A stretch of 64,000 nucleotides of DNA from HGM11416 sp034104345 (GTDB taxonomy: Bacteria > Bacillota > Clostridia > Christensenellales > Borkfalkiaceae): positions 1 through 64,000 of the forward strand of contig JAXEDY010000019.1 in assembly GCA_034104345.1 (NCBI GenBank), given 5' to 3'. The position numbers and the translations under genes were made by a program. Positions 25,348 through 35,013 of the stretch are shown piece by piece. Every line of letters begins with the position of its first letter. Within the stretch, counting starts at the first letter, position 1. The notes below the pieces were generated by a model. The model had not been told where the DNA came from. It worked only from the letters and a program-made list of their open reading frames with translations, and searched no databases.

Positions 25348-27867
25348 TTATTTATTCAATTCGATAAAAACATTGTCGATAATGAAAGACTTATCAGGTA
25401 AAAGAGTCGCTGTTCCGTCACCCAAAACGTTTTCAAAAGTAAATCTTAACTTCTTTGCTTTTGCAAGTACTTCATCCGTAAACTTTCTTCTGTCGAAATT
25501 CAAACGGACGCTACGTTCACCTTGAGATTCAATATAAATCGCCCCTAATTGTAATTGAGATCCGTCCTCGAGTATTATATATACTTCGGTCTCTATTTCC
25601 GTATCGCCGACATTATCCATTTCAAACTGAATATTGCTCGCGTTAGATATATCTGACAGCGACAATTCAATATACGGCTTAAACCTTATCGTCTGACCGT
25701 CGTTTGCTTTCTTCTCGGATCTGAGCGTTACCTCTGCATAAGAGCCGTTTACAGAAATTGAAGATGTAGAATTCGCCGTCGCCTGATTGAAAGTAATGTC
25801 CTTTCCTGAATATACCGTATAGTTGAACAGTTCGCCGTCAGCCCCAATGCTGAACGTCCTTGCTTTGTCCCAAGTGTTTGTTATCGTCAGAACGTATCCT
25901 TCGCCTGAAGATGCGCAACCTTTAAGTTCGCCGTCAACGCGGAGAGAATTACGCTCGCAATAAACAGTAGCAACACCGTTTTTCTGACTTATGACAAGTC
26001 CGAGATCACTCTTGACCGCCATAATACGATTTGCAAGTTCCCTTCTCACAGTTAAAACAAGCGAGTCGTCAGTATAATACTGCGTTCCATCAAACAGCGT
26101 ATCGTATAAATCTTCCACATAATCGTTGAAATTGATTTCTATACCGTATTTTTTTGCTTTTTCATTAAGTAGATGCTCGTAGACAGTCAACATATCGTAA
26201 TCGTCCACAGAATCTCTGTAAGCAACGAGACGCATACTCGCAAACGGATATTCACTACCATATTTTCTGCCGGGATAAAGCAAGTATCCATCACCCGGAC
26301 ACCACTGTCTTACGTCCGTTTCGTATGGATCGCAAAATTTATACGAATCGCTTGCAAGACATTCGTACATATTGGTCATAAAGTAAAGATATCCGTTGAT
26401 GTTCCATTTCTTAGAGTGCCACCCTGCTATTCTGTTGCCAAGATTTCTGTCAGTAGTATGGAAAGTCGGATAAGGATAAGTTGGATTAATACAACTATAT
26501 ACCCATAATTTTCCATCTGTAGACGTCGCTGCGTAATCAACGGCCTGCTCTGCCACTCTGTCGTCATTGTAAACATTGATAACGGGACAAAGTACTACGT
26601 TTAAATCGGCAAGTATTTCATGTCCGCCGTTACCATCTTTCGGAAGTCCAGTCGGAAGTACTGCGGGCAATGTTAGTATCGCCTTATCAACTCTTGCCTT
26701 GAAATCGTCGTCAAACGCCTGATATTCTTCGGTTTCTTTCGCTCTTTCCAAGGCTCTTTCTCTCGTTACGTCCCACGGACCGCCTTTTTTGAAGGTGTTA
26801 AGGAAATAATTCCATTGTGTAGTACTAGAAGGTGTAACTTCGTCGTAATTAACCGGATAACAATACAGAAGTTCTACCCACGGTTTTTCGGGCGTGGAAT
26901 ATTTAACCATATCTACTATAAAGGTAATAATCTCTTCTGCGGTTGAACTGTTTGCAGAGTAATTTCCCGCCGGAGCGACAGGTATCCTGACTGAGTTGAA
27001 ATTTTTATTTCCCCACAAACCGTCGAGTTCTTCTACCAACTGTTCGGCAGTAAAACCATCTCTCGCCGTACCATTACCGTTTGCGTTATACTTCATAAGA
27101 AATTCTACGTATTTAGAAACTTTTTCATCAGAAGCGTCGTATTCACCATACATCAACTCGTTTTTATATATTAAGAATGATGATTGATACTCACTTCTTT
27201 CCGCGTCGTATACTATATCCCAAACGGTCACGCTTACCGGTATATTTCTTTTGTCTCCGTCAAGATCAAGAGTAAAACTACCGGTATATACGCCTGCAAC
27301 GGTATTTTTATCTGTTTGTGCTTCTATGGTTATACCCTGATTTTCACCCGCTTTGATCTTGTTTTCACCGTATTGCTTGGCTATATCGAGCGGAAGAAGC
27401 ATATCGGGTATATAATCTCCGACGTTCAAATATCCGTCTGAATCGTAATCCCCCGTCGCAAGCATATATTTTTGATGATAGACGTAAATATTCTCTTTCG
27501 GCAAGGTGTTACCTTTTCCGTCGGACAAGTCGGAAACTATAAGATCGTAATTTTTAATGTCTTTGCCCGCCGTAACGATAAGTTGCGTACCTTCCGTTTC
27601 GTCTTTCATCATCTCGATATTGACTTCCGCAGCGAGTTCGGTGTAATAACGCTGCTCTTCTATCTTTTGATTCTGAGTTACCTTGACGGTCGAGTAAGTC
27701 GACCAAACGGATGAATTCGTTTCGACTTTCGGTGTATCGTCTTGTTTTCCGCTCGAAGGATCTGATTCAGGCGTATTGTTTGTCCCCATACAAGAAGTCA
27801 AACAAGATAATGTAAGTACAAGACTTATCGCTCCCAGGCATAATTTCTTAAAAACTTTTTTCCCCAT
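25348..27867 (-). CDS. DUF4091 / GH123-like lipoprotein
   Basis: The ATG at 27867 follows a GGGGG; the protein is 839 residues with signal peptide and lipobox LTSCM. An N-terminal beta domain (about 60-230) carries YMLATGDYDSDGYLNVGDY. The barrel that follows shows SVRIPVAPAGNYS, WVELLYCYPVNYDEVTPSST, the DUF4091 hallmarks GKLWVYSCINPTYPYPTFHT and GYLYFMTNMYECL, and PGRKYGSEYPFASMRLVAYR. DUF4091 proteins include GH123 N-acetyl-beta-galactosaminidases. A C-terminal beta-sandwich (about 725-839, ending SFIIDNVFIELNK) looks carbohydrate-binding. It probably acts on glycans at the cell surface before ABC uptake. Catalytic residues were not pinned down. Confidence 0.82.
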   Translation of the reverse strand: MGKKVFKKLCLGAISLVLTLSCLTSCMGTNNTPESDPSSGKQDDTPKVETNSSVWSTYSTVKVTQNQKIEEQRYYTELAAEVNIEMMKDETEGTQLIVTAGKDIKNYDLIVSDLSDGKGNTLPKENIYVYHQKYMLATGDYDSDGYLNVGDYIPDMLLPLDIAKQYGENKIKAGENQGITIEAQTDKNTVAGVYTGSFTLDLDGDKRNIPVSVTVWDIVYDAERSEYQSSFLIYKNELMYGEYDASDEKVSKYVEFLMKYNANGNGTARDGFTAEQLVEELDGLWGNKNFNSVRIPVAPAGNYSANSSTAEEIITFIVDMVKYSTPEKPWVELLYCYPVNYDEVTPSSTTQWNYFLNTFKKGGPWDVTRERALERAKETEEYQAFDDDFKARVDKAILTLPAVLPTGLPKDGNGGHEILADLNVVLCPVINVYNDDRVAEQAVDYAATSTDGKLWVYSCINPTYPYPTFHTTDRNLGNRIAGWHSKKWNINGYLYFMTNMYECLASDSYKFCDPYETDVRQWCPGDGYLLYPGRKYGSEYPFASMRLVAYRDSVDDYDMLTVYEHLLNEKAKKYGIEINFNDYVEDLYDTLFDGTQYYTDDSLVLTVRRELANRIMAVKSDLGLVISQKNGVATVYCERNSLRVDGELKGCASSGEGYVLTITNTWDKARTFSIGADGELFNYTVYSGKDITFNQATANSTSSISVNGSYAEVTLRSEKKANDGQTIRFKPYIELSLSDISNASNIQFEMDNVGDTEIETEVYIILEDGSQLQLGAIYIESQGERSVRLNFDRRKFTDEVLAKAKKLRFTFENVLGDGTATLLPDKSFIIDNVFIELNK

Positions 27868-27888
27868 AAGGTCTACCCCCATATATTT

Positions 27889-29475
27889 TTAAGCAAGAAT
27901 TTTATCTTTTGCTGAATCGAATTTAGCTTTTGCAGACGAATTAACGGTATTATACATTTGGTCTACCGTAGCCGTCTCATTATAAAAACTTCTTAACATA
28001 TATCCGTAAGAAGGAGTCCCCGACCACACTATACCTGTGAAAATAAAATATCTATTAGTCGTATTAGTGCTTAAAACATGTTTTTCTTCAAACGCCTTGT
28101 TTGAACTTTGTAAAAACGAGGATGGTGTAATACTTGAGTCGTATCCATTGACAGTTTCAGCAGGGAGCGTTGCTCCTTTAAGCGTTCTGTAATAAATATT
28201 CAAACCTTTATCCGAGAACATATATTTCAAAAACGCTTTCGCCTGAGTTTTGTTTTTCGCATAACTCGGAATATACGCTTGATGGCTCGCCGCATCGGAA
28301 ATAAACGCATAGTGTCTCGCTTCTGTAACCGCTTTGAGATCATCGTCGGACACATATTCGGGTCTTACAGCACCGCTGTCGCCTGCGTCTACCGCGTCGA
28401 CGTATTTAATAATTTCCGCTAACTGAGCGTCGGAATTAATCGTATCCAATTTATTTATTATAGAAGATATAACCGGCGTCTTGATATAATCAACAACCGT
28501 ATCCACACCGAGCGACGACATTTCTGATTCGAGCCATGTTCCGTTTACGCAGAACAACGCTTCATCTTTAAGAAAAAGACCTTGCATCTGCGTGAAATCC
28601 ACGGCGTCGCTCTTGCTGTGTTGATAGCCATTGGATTTCGCAAACCATTTTTGCGCTATTTTTATCATTTCTTTAGCACCGTCGTAAGAGAAAATATATT
28701 CCGTTATATTCCCGTCCGGATCTTTTCCTTCCATAAATTGAGAATAACTCTCAACTCCTTCATATTGAGCCATCCAAAGCGGGAGGACACCTTCAACGTA
28801 GTTGTCTTCCATACAGAAAATAAACGGAGCCTTCCTTGCTTTTATCTTGTCGCAAAGAGTCCATAACTGATCCGTCGTCAGAGGAACATCTTCATCAGTG
28901 AGTTCAAGATAATTCCATACATCAACGTTCCTTGCGAACCCCATAACGCCACCTGCCCAAGGCAACCCGTAGTATTTACCGTTTACCATATAACTGTTCG
29001 CAAAATTCTTGTCTACTTTATCTTTTATGGTTTTCGTTGTGCCTTCGTCTACGACAGATTCATATACGTCTGACAAATCCTCATACAAACAATCGTAAGT
29101 TTTGCCTTTTACGGTGATTGCACCTTCATAAACTTTACGTCCGAATGCAAGTTCATGGTTGAACACCAAATCGGTGTCGCTGGATTTTGAGTCGATTTCG
29201 GTTTTAATTGCGTCTGCGCCGACCATCCCGACCTTGCTTACAATGCGCACCTTAACCTTCGTTTCTTTTTCAAATTCTTTTGCGATTTGATTTAGCCATT
29301 CAATTCCGTAACCCAATCGAGCAACGGATATCTTGAGTTCCCCGCCCTCTCCTGTGCCGCCATTGTTTCCGGAATTTTCCCCACCGCCGCCGCAAGACGC
29401 AAGACTAATCATCAAAATTGCGCTCGTAACAAATGCAAGTGTTTTTTTCAAAATTTTGCCAAATGATTTCATCAT
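27889..29475 (-). CDS. Carbohydrate ABC transporter solute-binding lipoprotein
   Basis: This 528-residue family-1 extracellular solute-binding protein has a lipoprotein signal peptide with lipobox SLASC followed by a Gly/Asn spacer. The mature part has LKISVARLGYGIEWLNQIAK and FEKETKVKVRIVSKVG, then YYGLPWAGGVMGFARNVDVW and LFLKDEALFCVNGTWLESEM, as in sugar-binding proteins of the MalE/UgpB type. GGAGG lies just before the ATG pair at 29475/29472. It lies immediately upstream of the DUF4091 gene and downstream of both permease genes, so it is the receptor of this importer. Ligand unknown, probably an oligosaccharide. Confidence 0.9.
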   Translation of the reverse strand: MMKSFGKILKKTLAFVTSAILMISLASCGGGGENSGNNGGTGEGGELKISVARLGYGIEWLNQIAKEFEKETKVKVRIVSKVGMVGADAIKTEIDSKSSDTDLVFNHELAFGRKVYEGAITVKGKTYDCLYEDLSDVYESVVDEGTTKTIKDKVDKNFANSYMVNGKYYGLPWAGGVMGFARNVDVWNYLELTDEDVPLTTDQLWTLCDKIKARKAPFIFCMEDNYVEGVLPLWMAQYEGVESYSQFMEGKDPDGNITEYIFSYDGAKEMIKIAQKWFAKSNGYQHSKSDAVDFTQMQGLFLKDEALFCVNGTWLESEMSSLGVDTVVDYIKTPVISSIINKLDTINSDAQLAEIIKYVDAVDAGDSGAVRPEYVSDDDLKAVTEARHYAFISDAASHQAYIPSYAKNKTQAKAFLKYMFSDKGLNIYYRTLKGATLPAETVNGYDSSITPSSFLQSSNKAFEEKHVLSTNTTNRYFIFTGIVWSGTPSYGYMLRSFYNETATVDQMYNTVNSSAKAKFDSAKDKILA

Positions 29476-29537
29476 GAAATCCTCCTATAAAATTATTTTT
29501 TAAAATATTACTATAAAGATAATAGTATTTGAAACCG

Positions 29538-30443
29538 TTATCCTTTAAGTCCGCCAAGATACATTTTTTCCATTATTGTTTCCTGACAGGTTAAAAACAA
29601 CAATACAAGCGGCACCATACCCATAAGCACGCCCGCATAGAACGCTGGGGTGTTGCTTGCATATTTTGAAATTTCGCCGTATGCATAAATCCCATAAGCA
29701 AGATTCGGATATTCATTCATAAATACTGCCGTTCCCGCATAATCATTCCATTGAGCAATGAACGCCATAACGTATAATGCGCTGATGGCAGGCAAAACCA
29801 TGGGAAACATGACATATGCAAGAATCTGATAATCGTTTGCACCGTCTATTTCTGCAGCCTCGGAATAACTGTGTGAAATTGCTCGCCAAAACGAACACAT
29901 ATAAAAGAAATCTCCGCCAAAAAGAGATATACATCCGTAAAGACTTATCGGATTGTTTATCCATCCTATATCGGCATACAATTTATAAGTCGAACCACCT
30001 GAGCCATATAAAGGAATCATTGAAATCAGAAGCCCCACCCACCATATCACAGAAGTAAATTTTGATTTATAGTGGACAATTACATAACATACACAAGCGC
30101 TTGAGAACCATGTGAGCGTTGTACTTCCGAACGTTCTCCATATAGAGTTCCACAGCATCATCAAGTAATCGTTTTTGCCATCTATATCTTTCCATGCTTC
30201 TATAACATTAATGTAATTACCTAAAGAGAAATGTTCCGGAAAACTGAACAATCTTGCGGCAAGCAAATCATCGAGATAATCGTTTTGACTGCCCTTAACG
30301 GAAATAAGAAAAGCAAATACAAAAAAATATAGTATTAACAAAGTGTAAATACCGATAATAACGAAAGCAATTGAAAAAACAATTCTTTGCGAAACGGACT
30401 TACGCCTTCTGTGAAACGCTAATTTTTTCTCCAAGATACCCAT
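29538..30443 (-). CDS. Carbohydrate ABC permease, MalG/UgpE type
   Basis: This 301-residue permease has six hydrophobic segments and the cytoplasmic EAA loop SHSYSEAAEIDGANDYQILA-YVMFPMVLPA, with the sequence EAAEIDGAN in place of the EAAxxDGA consensus. It pairs with the next permease to form the membrane channel of the sugar importer. A GGGAG precedes the ATG, and only a few bases separate it from the upstream permease gene. No nucleotide-binding subunit is encoded nearby. Confidence 0.92.
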   Translation of the reverse strand: MGILEKKLAFHRRRKSVSQRIVFSIAFVIIGIYTLLILYFFVFAFLISVKGSQNDYLDDLLAARLFSFPEHFSLGNYINVIEAWKDIDGKNDYLMMLWNSIWRTFGSTTLTWFSSACVCYVIVHYKSKFTSVIWWVGLLISMIPLYGSGGSTYKLYADIGWINNPISLYGCISLFGGDFFYMCSFWRAISHSYSEAAEIDGANDYQILAYVMFPMVLPAISALYVMAFIAQWNDYAGTAVFMNEYPNLAYGIYAYGEISKYASNTPAFYAGVLMGMVPLVLLFLTCQETIMEKMYLGGLKG

Positions 30444-30446
30444 TTG

Positions 30447-31388
30447 TCAATCTCCCATTTTATTTACAAGTCTTCGCAATACAATTACAAGGGGTAAAGT
30501 TACAATCGTCATAAGCAACCCGAGAGCCGAGGCATAATATATATCCTGCGCGACACCGCCTTGACCGTTTGCAAAACAATAAAGTATATAAGCTAACGTT
30601 CGTGTATTTCCCTCACCTTTTGTAAACGCCAATATGGGACCCGACGCACCGAGTATTCCCGAGAAGCCCAGAATCAACATCGTAGACATCGTAGGCCAAA
30701 TCATAGGAATAATTAAGAAAATCAATTCCTGAAACCATGAACAGCCATCAAGATATCCTGCTTCAAGCACTTCTATATCAATTGAATTCATTGCACCTCC
30801 CCATAATATGAGACTGCCACCGAACCCAAAAGTAAAATTGTATAACAACAGTAACGGCATCAATTGTTCTCCAGCCAAAGGATTAACAAACTCCTTACCT
30901 GCCATACGTAAAATCGCCTCGTAAGGACCGCCAGCCATTATCGTGCTTTTGAACAACAATACAAGGGCGGAAGCCATGATTATCGACGGTAAATAAATAA
31001 TAAATCTGAAAACCTTATAAAATAGGATCTTCTTGAAAATGAAATATGCCAAAACTAACCCTACAGGCATCGTAATAAATAAATTGAAAAAATAGAACGT
31101 CAATGTGTTTATTAAAGCATTAGTAAGTCCTGTGGTTACGAAAAACTCTGAAAATACTTTCTTAAAATTGTCTAACGTCCATATAAGTTGAAGATTGCCT
31201 GTTGAATAATCCTCTTTTTGAAAAGCAAGAAAGAATGCGTCAATATGAACATATCCCCAAAAAATAAGGAAATTGATTATCGGCAATATCAAGATACTTC
31301 CGATAAATACAGCACGTCTCATTTTGACTTTCACCTTACTTGCTTGTTGATTTTTTTTTATATTAAAACAATGATCAATCTTCTGCAT
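30447..31388 (-). CDS. Carbohydrate ABC permease, MalF/UgpA type
   Basis: I chose the ATG at 31388 (MQKIDHCFNIKKNQQ) preceded by GTGAGGG, giving 313 residues. It has six transmembrane segments and the EAA loop SIDIEVLEAGYLDGCSWFQE followed by LIFLIIPMIWPTMS. It is the partner of the MalG-type permease. It starts one base after the GH2 stop, so translation is probably coupled. The missing ATPase may be a shared MsmX/MsmK-type protein encoded elsewhere, as is common in Bacillota. Confidence 0.92.
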   Translation of the reverse strand: MQKIDHCFNIKKNQQASKVKVKMRRAVFIGSILILPIINFLIFWGYVHIDAFFLAFQKEDYSTGNLQLIWTLDNFKKVFSEFFVTTGLTNALINTLTFYFFNLFITMPVGLVLAYFIFKKILFYKVFRFIIYLPSIIMASALVLLFKSTIMAGGPYEAILRMAGKEFVNPLAGEQLMPLLLLYNFTFGFGGSLILWGGAMNSIDIEVLEAGYLDGCSWFQELIFLIIPMIWPTMSTMLILGFSGILGASGPILAFTKGEGNTRTLAYILYCFANGQGGVAQDIYYASALGLLMTIVTLPLVIVLRRLVNKMGD

Positions 31389-31389
31389 T

Positions 31390-33663
31390 TTAATTTCCCT
31401 CACCAAAACCTATTTTGATTTCAAATTTGCGCATTGCTTTCTTATAATCGCTTAGGCTTACACCCTGTAAAAATGAAACGAAGTGATTTGATCCATTTTT
31501 GCCACTCTCGGTCGTCCACTCTATTTTGTAAAAAGTTCGACCTTTTCTGTCGTCATAAAGAATATTCGTAAGTCCATTCGCATCAACGCCGCATTTACCA
31601 TCGAACAACACATTTCCCGTCAAAGCATCCGTAACCTTATAGCACAAGTTTTCCGCTTTATCCGTATCGTTTACTGCAGCAAGCAAAACTCCTTTTTCAG
31701 TTTCGTCCATCATAAGACATAAAGGCTGCTGGCTTCGTTTTACATATTCGTAAGATATCTTTTTGTCGTAATAATAATCGACGAATGCTTCGGAGAGTTG
31801 CGGCCAACCGTCAGCCATATTCCAAAGCATTATTCCGCGCTTTCTGTCCTTACGTATACGCATTCTTTCTATGAAATATTTGAAACCTTCCGCAGACGCT
31901 ATCTGGCTACACCTAACTATATCTTCAATATTGTCGGGCATCTCACCGAACAAATACTCTATGGGCTTTAAGTCTTGATTTATCCTGAATTTATAATACG
32001 GGTTTTCAAGTGTCATATTGGATAAATGTACCATATACTCATCAGAATCGAAATTCATAAGATTTTCTTCTCTTATGAATTTCTTCAAAGATTTCACGGA
32101 TGGTAAACCCATATATCCTATCTCGCTTATAAACACCGCATTCTCGCAAGTTTTATAATACTCACTTTTGAAAAAGTCTCTCGGTCCCCAACAATGGTTC
32201 TCCGAAGGCCTTTTCTTCGTTTTTCTGACTTCGGGAGAAATATACGGAGATGAAGGCAAATACGGTCTTGCCGGGTCGTTTGAATACAGCACTTGCGGTA
32301 TGATTTCTCGCGTTAAGCCGTTCATTTCAAGATTTATTCCGGAATTGTGGGCGACCGTAAAATAGTCACACTCGTTATCCCCCGCCCATATCGCTATTGA
32401 CGGATGATTTCTAAGTCTCTTGACAACCTGTTCCGCTTCTTCACGGAATTTCTCTTTGAACCACTCGTCTTGCGGATACGTCCCGCAAGCCATCATAAAA
32501 TCTTGCCATACGAGAATGCCGTGTTCATCGCAAAATTCATAGAACTCGTCGGGCTCGTATATCCCGCCACCCCAGACTCTCACCATATTGAAACCGAGAT
32601 CGTCCATATATCCGACGAGTTTTCTTCTCCTATTATCCGCATTTGAATACAGTGCGTCGGCAGGCACCCAGTTTGTTCCCATAATAAACGTTTCTCTGCC
32701 GTTTATCTTAAACACGAATTCACCGCTTTTTTCATCGCAACAATCCGTGCGGATAAGTTCTATTTTTCTTATTCCTATTTTTTCGACTTTTTCGTCTACA
32801 AGAACCCCTTTATAATAAAGTTTTGTAGTAAGCGTATACAAATTTGGCTTGCCGAAGTTTTTAACGTCCCATAATTTTACGTTATCTAACCACCAAATAA
32901 ATCTGAAGTGATTAGACCATAATCTATCTCTGTTTTCAAACTTGCTATCCCCGCACTCGCCTACGGTCTCCACTTCATAATTTTCCATATCGGTCTTATC
33001 AATGTCAAATGTGGCGGCATATTCTATCATAGCCGTCTTGTCAACCGAGTTGATGTTTTGAGTGTATAGATAGGTTTCACGTATGCGGTCGCATTTGAAC
33101 GGCTCAAAAATTATATCGTCAAATATACCGCCAAGGGGTATTCTCGGCATAATATCCCAACCCCAAGCATGCGCGGGCTTTCTTAAGTAGAGTGAAGCGC
33201 CGTTATATCTCAAAGTAAACGTTCCGCAGGGGGCGTTATATTTTAACGCTTCTAGCAACGCAGGTTTAATATGTATTATGAGTTTGTTTTCGGTTTTTAA
33301 TTTAACTCTCTTCTCAAACGCTATAAACGCATTGTCTGTCGACAAAACCTTTTCTCCGTTCAGGTAAACATCCGCAAACACGTCTACCCTATTGAGTTTT
33401 AATACGTATTCCCCCTCTTCCGCATTGAACCTTATATAATAAAACGCATCTACATCTTCATACTCCTGAACTTTCAGAACGTTTACCCCTTTGTATAATT
33501 CCTCAGGCGTTTTGAATCCCGTAACGCTAAGGGCTATATCGTGTGGCAATGCTACGCGTTCAGTCGGCATATTTTTAACGTTATCTATTAGTACAGGATT
33601 AAAATTAAAGTCCTTATGTTTACAATATACGAAATTCAATTCGCTGATTTTTATCCTTTTCAT
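31390..33663 (-). CDS. GH2 beta-mannosidase-like glycosidase
   Basis: With the ATG at 33663 it has 757 residues (33675 is an alternative). Domains: jelly-roll sugar-binding domain (about 1-185, with VDVFADVYLNGEKVLSTDNA and LRKPAHAWGWDIMPRIPLGG), Ig-like sandwich (about 190-290), then the barrel with FIMGTNWVPADALYSNADNR, MVRVWGGGIYEPDEFYEFCD and the acid/base Glu in AIWAGDNECD (about residue 431). The nucleophile Glu lies in FISEIGYMGLPS (about 514). WGWD and WGGGIYE are typical of beta-mannosidases. No signal peptide: cytoplasmic, hydrolysing imported mannosides. It is first in the operon, divergent from the AraC gene. Confidence 0.9.
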   Translation of the reverse strand: MKRIKISELNFVYCKHKDFNFNPVLIDNVKNMPTERVALPHDIALSVTGFKTPEELYKGVNVLKVQEYEDVDAFYYIRFNAEEGEYVLKLNRVDVFADVYLNGEKVLSTDNAFIAFEKRVKLKTENKLIIHIKPALLEALKYNAPCGTFTLRYNGASLYLRKPAHAWGWDIMPRIPLGGIFDDIIFEPFKCDRIRETYLYTQNINSVDKTAMIEYAATFDIDKTDMENYEVETVGECGDSKFENRDRLWSNHFRFIWWLDNVKLWDVKNFGKPNLYTLTTKLYYKGVLVDEKVEKIGIRKIELIRTDCCDEKSGEFVFKINGRETFIMGTNWVPADALYSNADNRRRKLVGYMDDLGFNMVRVWGGGIYEPDEFYEFCDEHGILVWQDFMMACGTYPQDEWFKEKFREEAEQVVKRLRNHPSIAIWAGDNECDYFTVAHNSGINLEMNGLTREIIPQVLYSNDPARPYLPSSPYISPEVRKTKKRPSENHCWGPRDFFKSEYYKTCENAVFISEIGYMGLPSVKSLKKFIREENLMNFDSDEYMVHLSNMTLENPYYKFRINQDLKPIEYLFGEMPDNIEDIVRCSQIASAEGFKYFIERMRIRKDRKRGIMLWNMADGWPQLSEAFVDYYYDKKISYEYVKRSQQPLCLMMDETEKGVLLAAVNDTDKAENLCYKVTDALTGNVLFDGKCGVDANGLTNILYDDRKGRTFYKIEWTTESGKNGSNHFVSFLQGVSLSDYKKAMRKFEIKIGFGEGN

Positions 33664-33868
33664 TGCCATCCCCAAAAACCTTTTTATTCATAAAGGTGCT
33701 TTATTAAGGCAAATCACAAGAAAGATCTTTTTGAACAATCTCCTGCAATTTCCAGACAAGTTACCTATTCTGCCTTTTTATTATAGACTTTATTATTTTT
33801 TTTGTCTTCCCGTTTTTTTTGTTTTTTGTTTTTTTTTTGGGAAGTTTATATTAATTATCAAAAAGTAT

Positions 33869-33897
33869 TTGATAAAAAAATTAATTTGCTGTATACT
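33869..33897 (+). promoter_or_regulatory. Promoter of the AraC-family gene
   Basis: TTGATA (33869-33874) and TATACT (33892-33897) are 17 bp apart, about 28 bp before the ATG at 33925, with AAAGGGGG as ribosome binding site. The intergenic stretch to the divergent GH2 gene is AT-rich; its T-runs (33795-33840) hide any clear minus-strand promoter. Confidence 0.75.
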
Positions 33898-33924
33898 GTT
33901 ATTAAAGAAAGGGGGTATTTAAAT

Positions 33925-34791
33925 ATGCTGGATAGAGAAATAAGAGAATTACCATTTTCCGTCTATGAAAGTGCTCCGATAAAACCTAAAGAAAAATTCG
34001 ATAGAATGTTTTTTGTTGAAAGAAAAACTTTATCGGAAGACTTCCCTATGCATTGGCATAAATGGATTGAATTAGAACTTATCGTAAAAGGTAGCGGAAA
34101 ACAAGTAATCGACGGAGTTGAATACGAACTATCCCCCGGCTCGATATATCTTTTGTTCCCTACTAATACACACGAAGTTTTCCCCGATCCTGCGTTAGAA
34201 GTAATCACTTTTTCTTTTGATTACACTTTTATTCCTTCTTCGATTTTTCCGTTTTTATCCAAACAACACGACGCTATCGTCACCAAATTAGATACAAACA
34301 CATTCAAAAAACTATTGACGATTTCCGACCTGATGTTTGAGGAATTTATGGGCGTCTCACCCTACAAAAACGAAAACATCGCCTCGTATTGCTCTATACT
34401 TTTAGTAGATTTTTTCATTAAGAGCGGATTTGCGAAAGAAGAAAACGACTTGTTTATTTCTCCGAAAAGACAAATGGCAAAAATTCTCGACTATATTCAA
34501 CAGAATTACAGCGACAACCCGACTTTAACTGAAATATCAAACGTTTTTCATTTCAACACTTCGTATTTCAGTTCTTTTTTCAAAAAGCATATGGGGGTAA
34601 CTTATAAAAACTATCTGAACGAAGTCAAGATATCCAATGCAAAAAAGCTTTTGCTCGAAAATAAATTATCCGTTATCGACGTCGCCCTCTCTTGCGGTTT
34701 TAATTCAATGAGTAATTTTTCAAACACTTTCAAAACTCTTACCGGTGTTTCACCTACGGAATTCTTAAAAACAAAATTCATCAAAACATGA
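33925..34791 (+). CDS. AraC-family transcriptional activator
   Basis: This 288-residue protein starts at 33925 after AAAGGGGG. The N-terminus is an AraC-type cupin (HWHKWIELELIVKGSGKQVI, SPGSIYLLFPTNTHEVFP, about residues 40-100) that would sense a sugar. The C-terminus has two helix-turn-helix motifs (about 190-288: NPTLTEISNVFHFNTSYFSS and SVIDVALSCGFNSMSNFSNT, then FKTLTGVSPTEFLK). It is divergent from the GH2-ABC-lipoprotein series, so it is the likely regulator of that operon and perhaps of the GH106-like gene that converges on it. Confidence 0.92.
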   Translation: MLDREIRELPFSVYESAPIKPKEKFDRMFFVERKTLSEDFPMHWHKWIELELIVKGSGKQVIDGVEYELSPGSIYLLFPTNTHEVFPDPALEVITFSFDYTFIPSSIFPFLSKQHDAIVTKLDTNTFKKLLTISDLMFEEFMGVSPYKNENIASYCSILLVDFFIKSGFAKEENDLFISPKRQMAKILDYIQQNYSDNPTLTEISNVFHFNTSYFSSFFKKHMGVTYKNYLNEVKISNAKKLLLENKLSVIDVALSCGFNSMSNFSNTFKTLTGVSPTEFLKTKFIKT

Positions 34792-34895
34792 AAAGTCATT
34801 TTATTTCTGCAACTAAAAATTACTGCGAACTTTACAATCATATAAATGCACCATATATTTCATTTTTCTCCCCTTACTTATTTTTGCGTAAAAAT

Positions 34896-34928
34896 GCTGT
34901 ATGAAAAAACTCTCATACAGCGTTTTTT
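34896..34928 (+). terminator. Terminator of the AraC gene
   Basis: GCTGTATGA (34896-34904) pairs with TCATACAGC (34913-34921), followed by GTTTTTT. It lies about 105 bp after the AraC stop and before the convergent GH106-like gene. Confidence 0.85.
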
Positions 34929-35013
34929 ATTTTAATATTTAATTATGAAAACGGATTCGTTAAAACTTCAAAGTCTCTTTCAATGCATATAGTTACATCT
35001 TATAATTTCTCGC

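Noticed and set aside
33795..33840. Long T-runs between the AraC and GH2 genes
   Set aside because: They may be a T-rich promoter spacer, but no stem precedes them, so I do not call a terminator, and no minus-strand promoter could be fixed.
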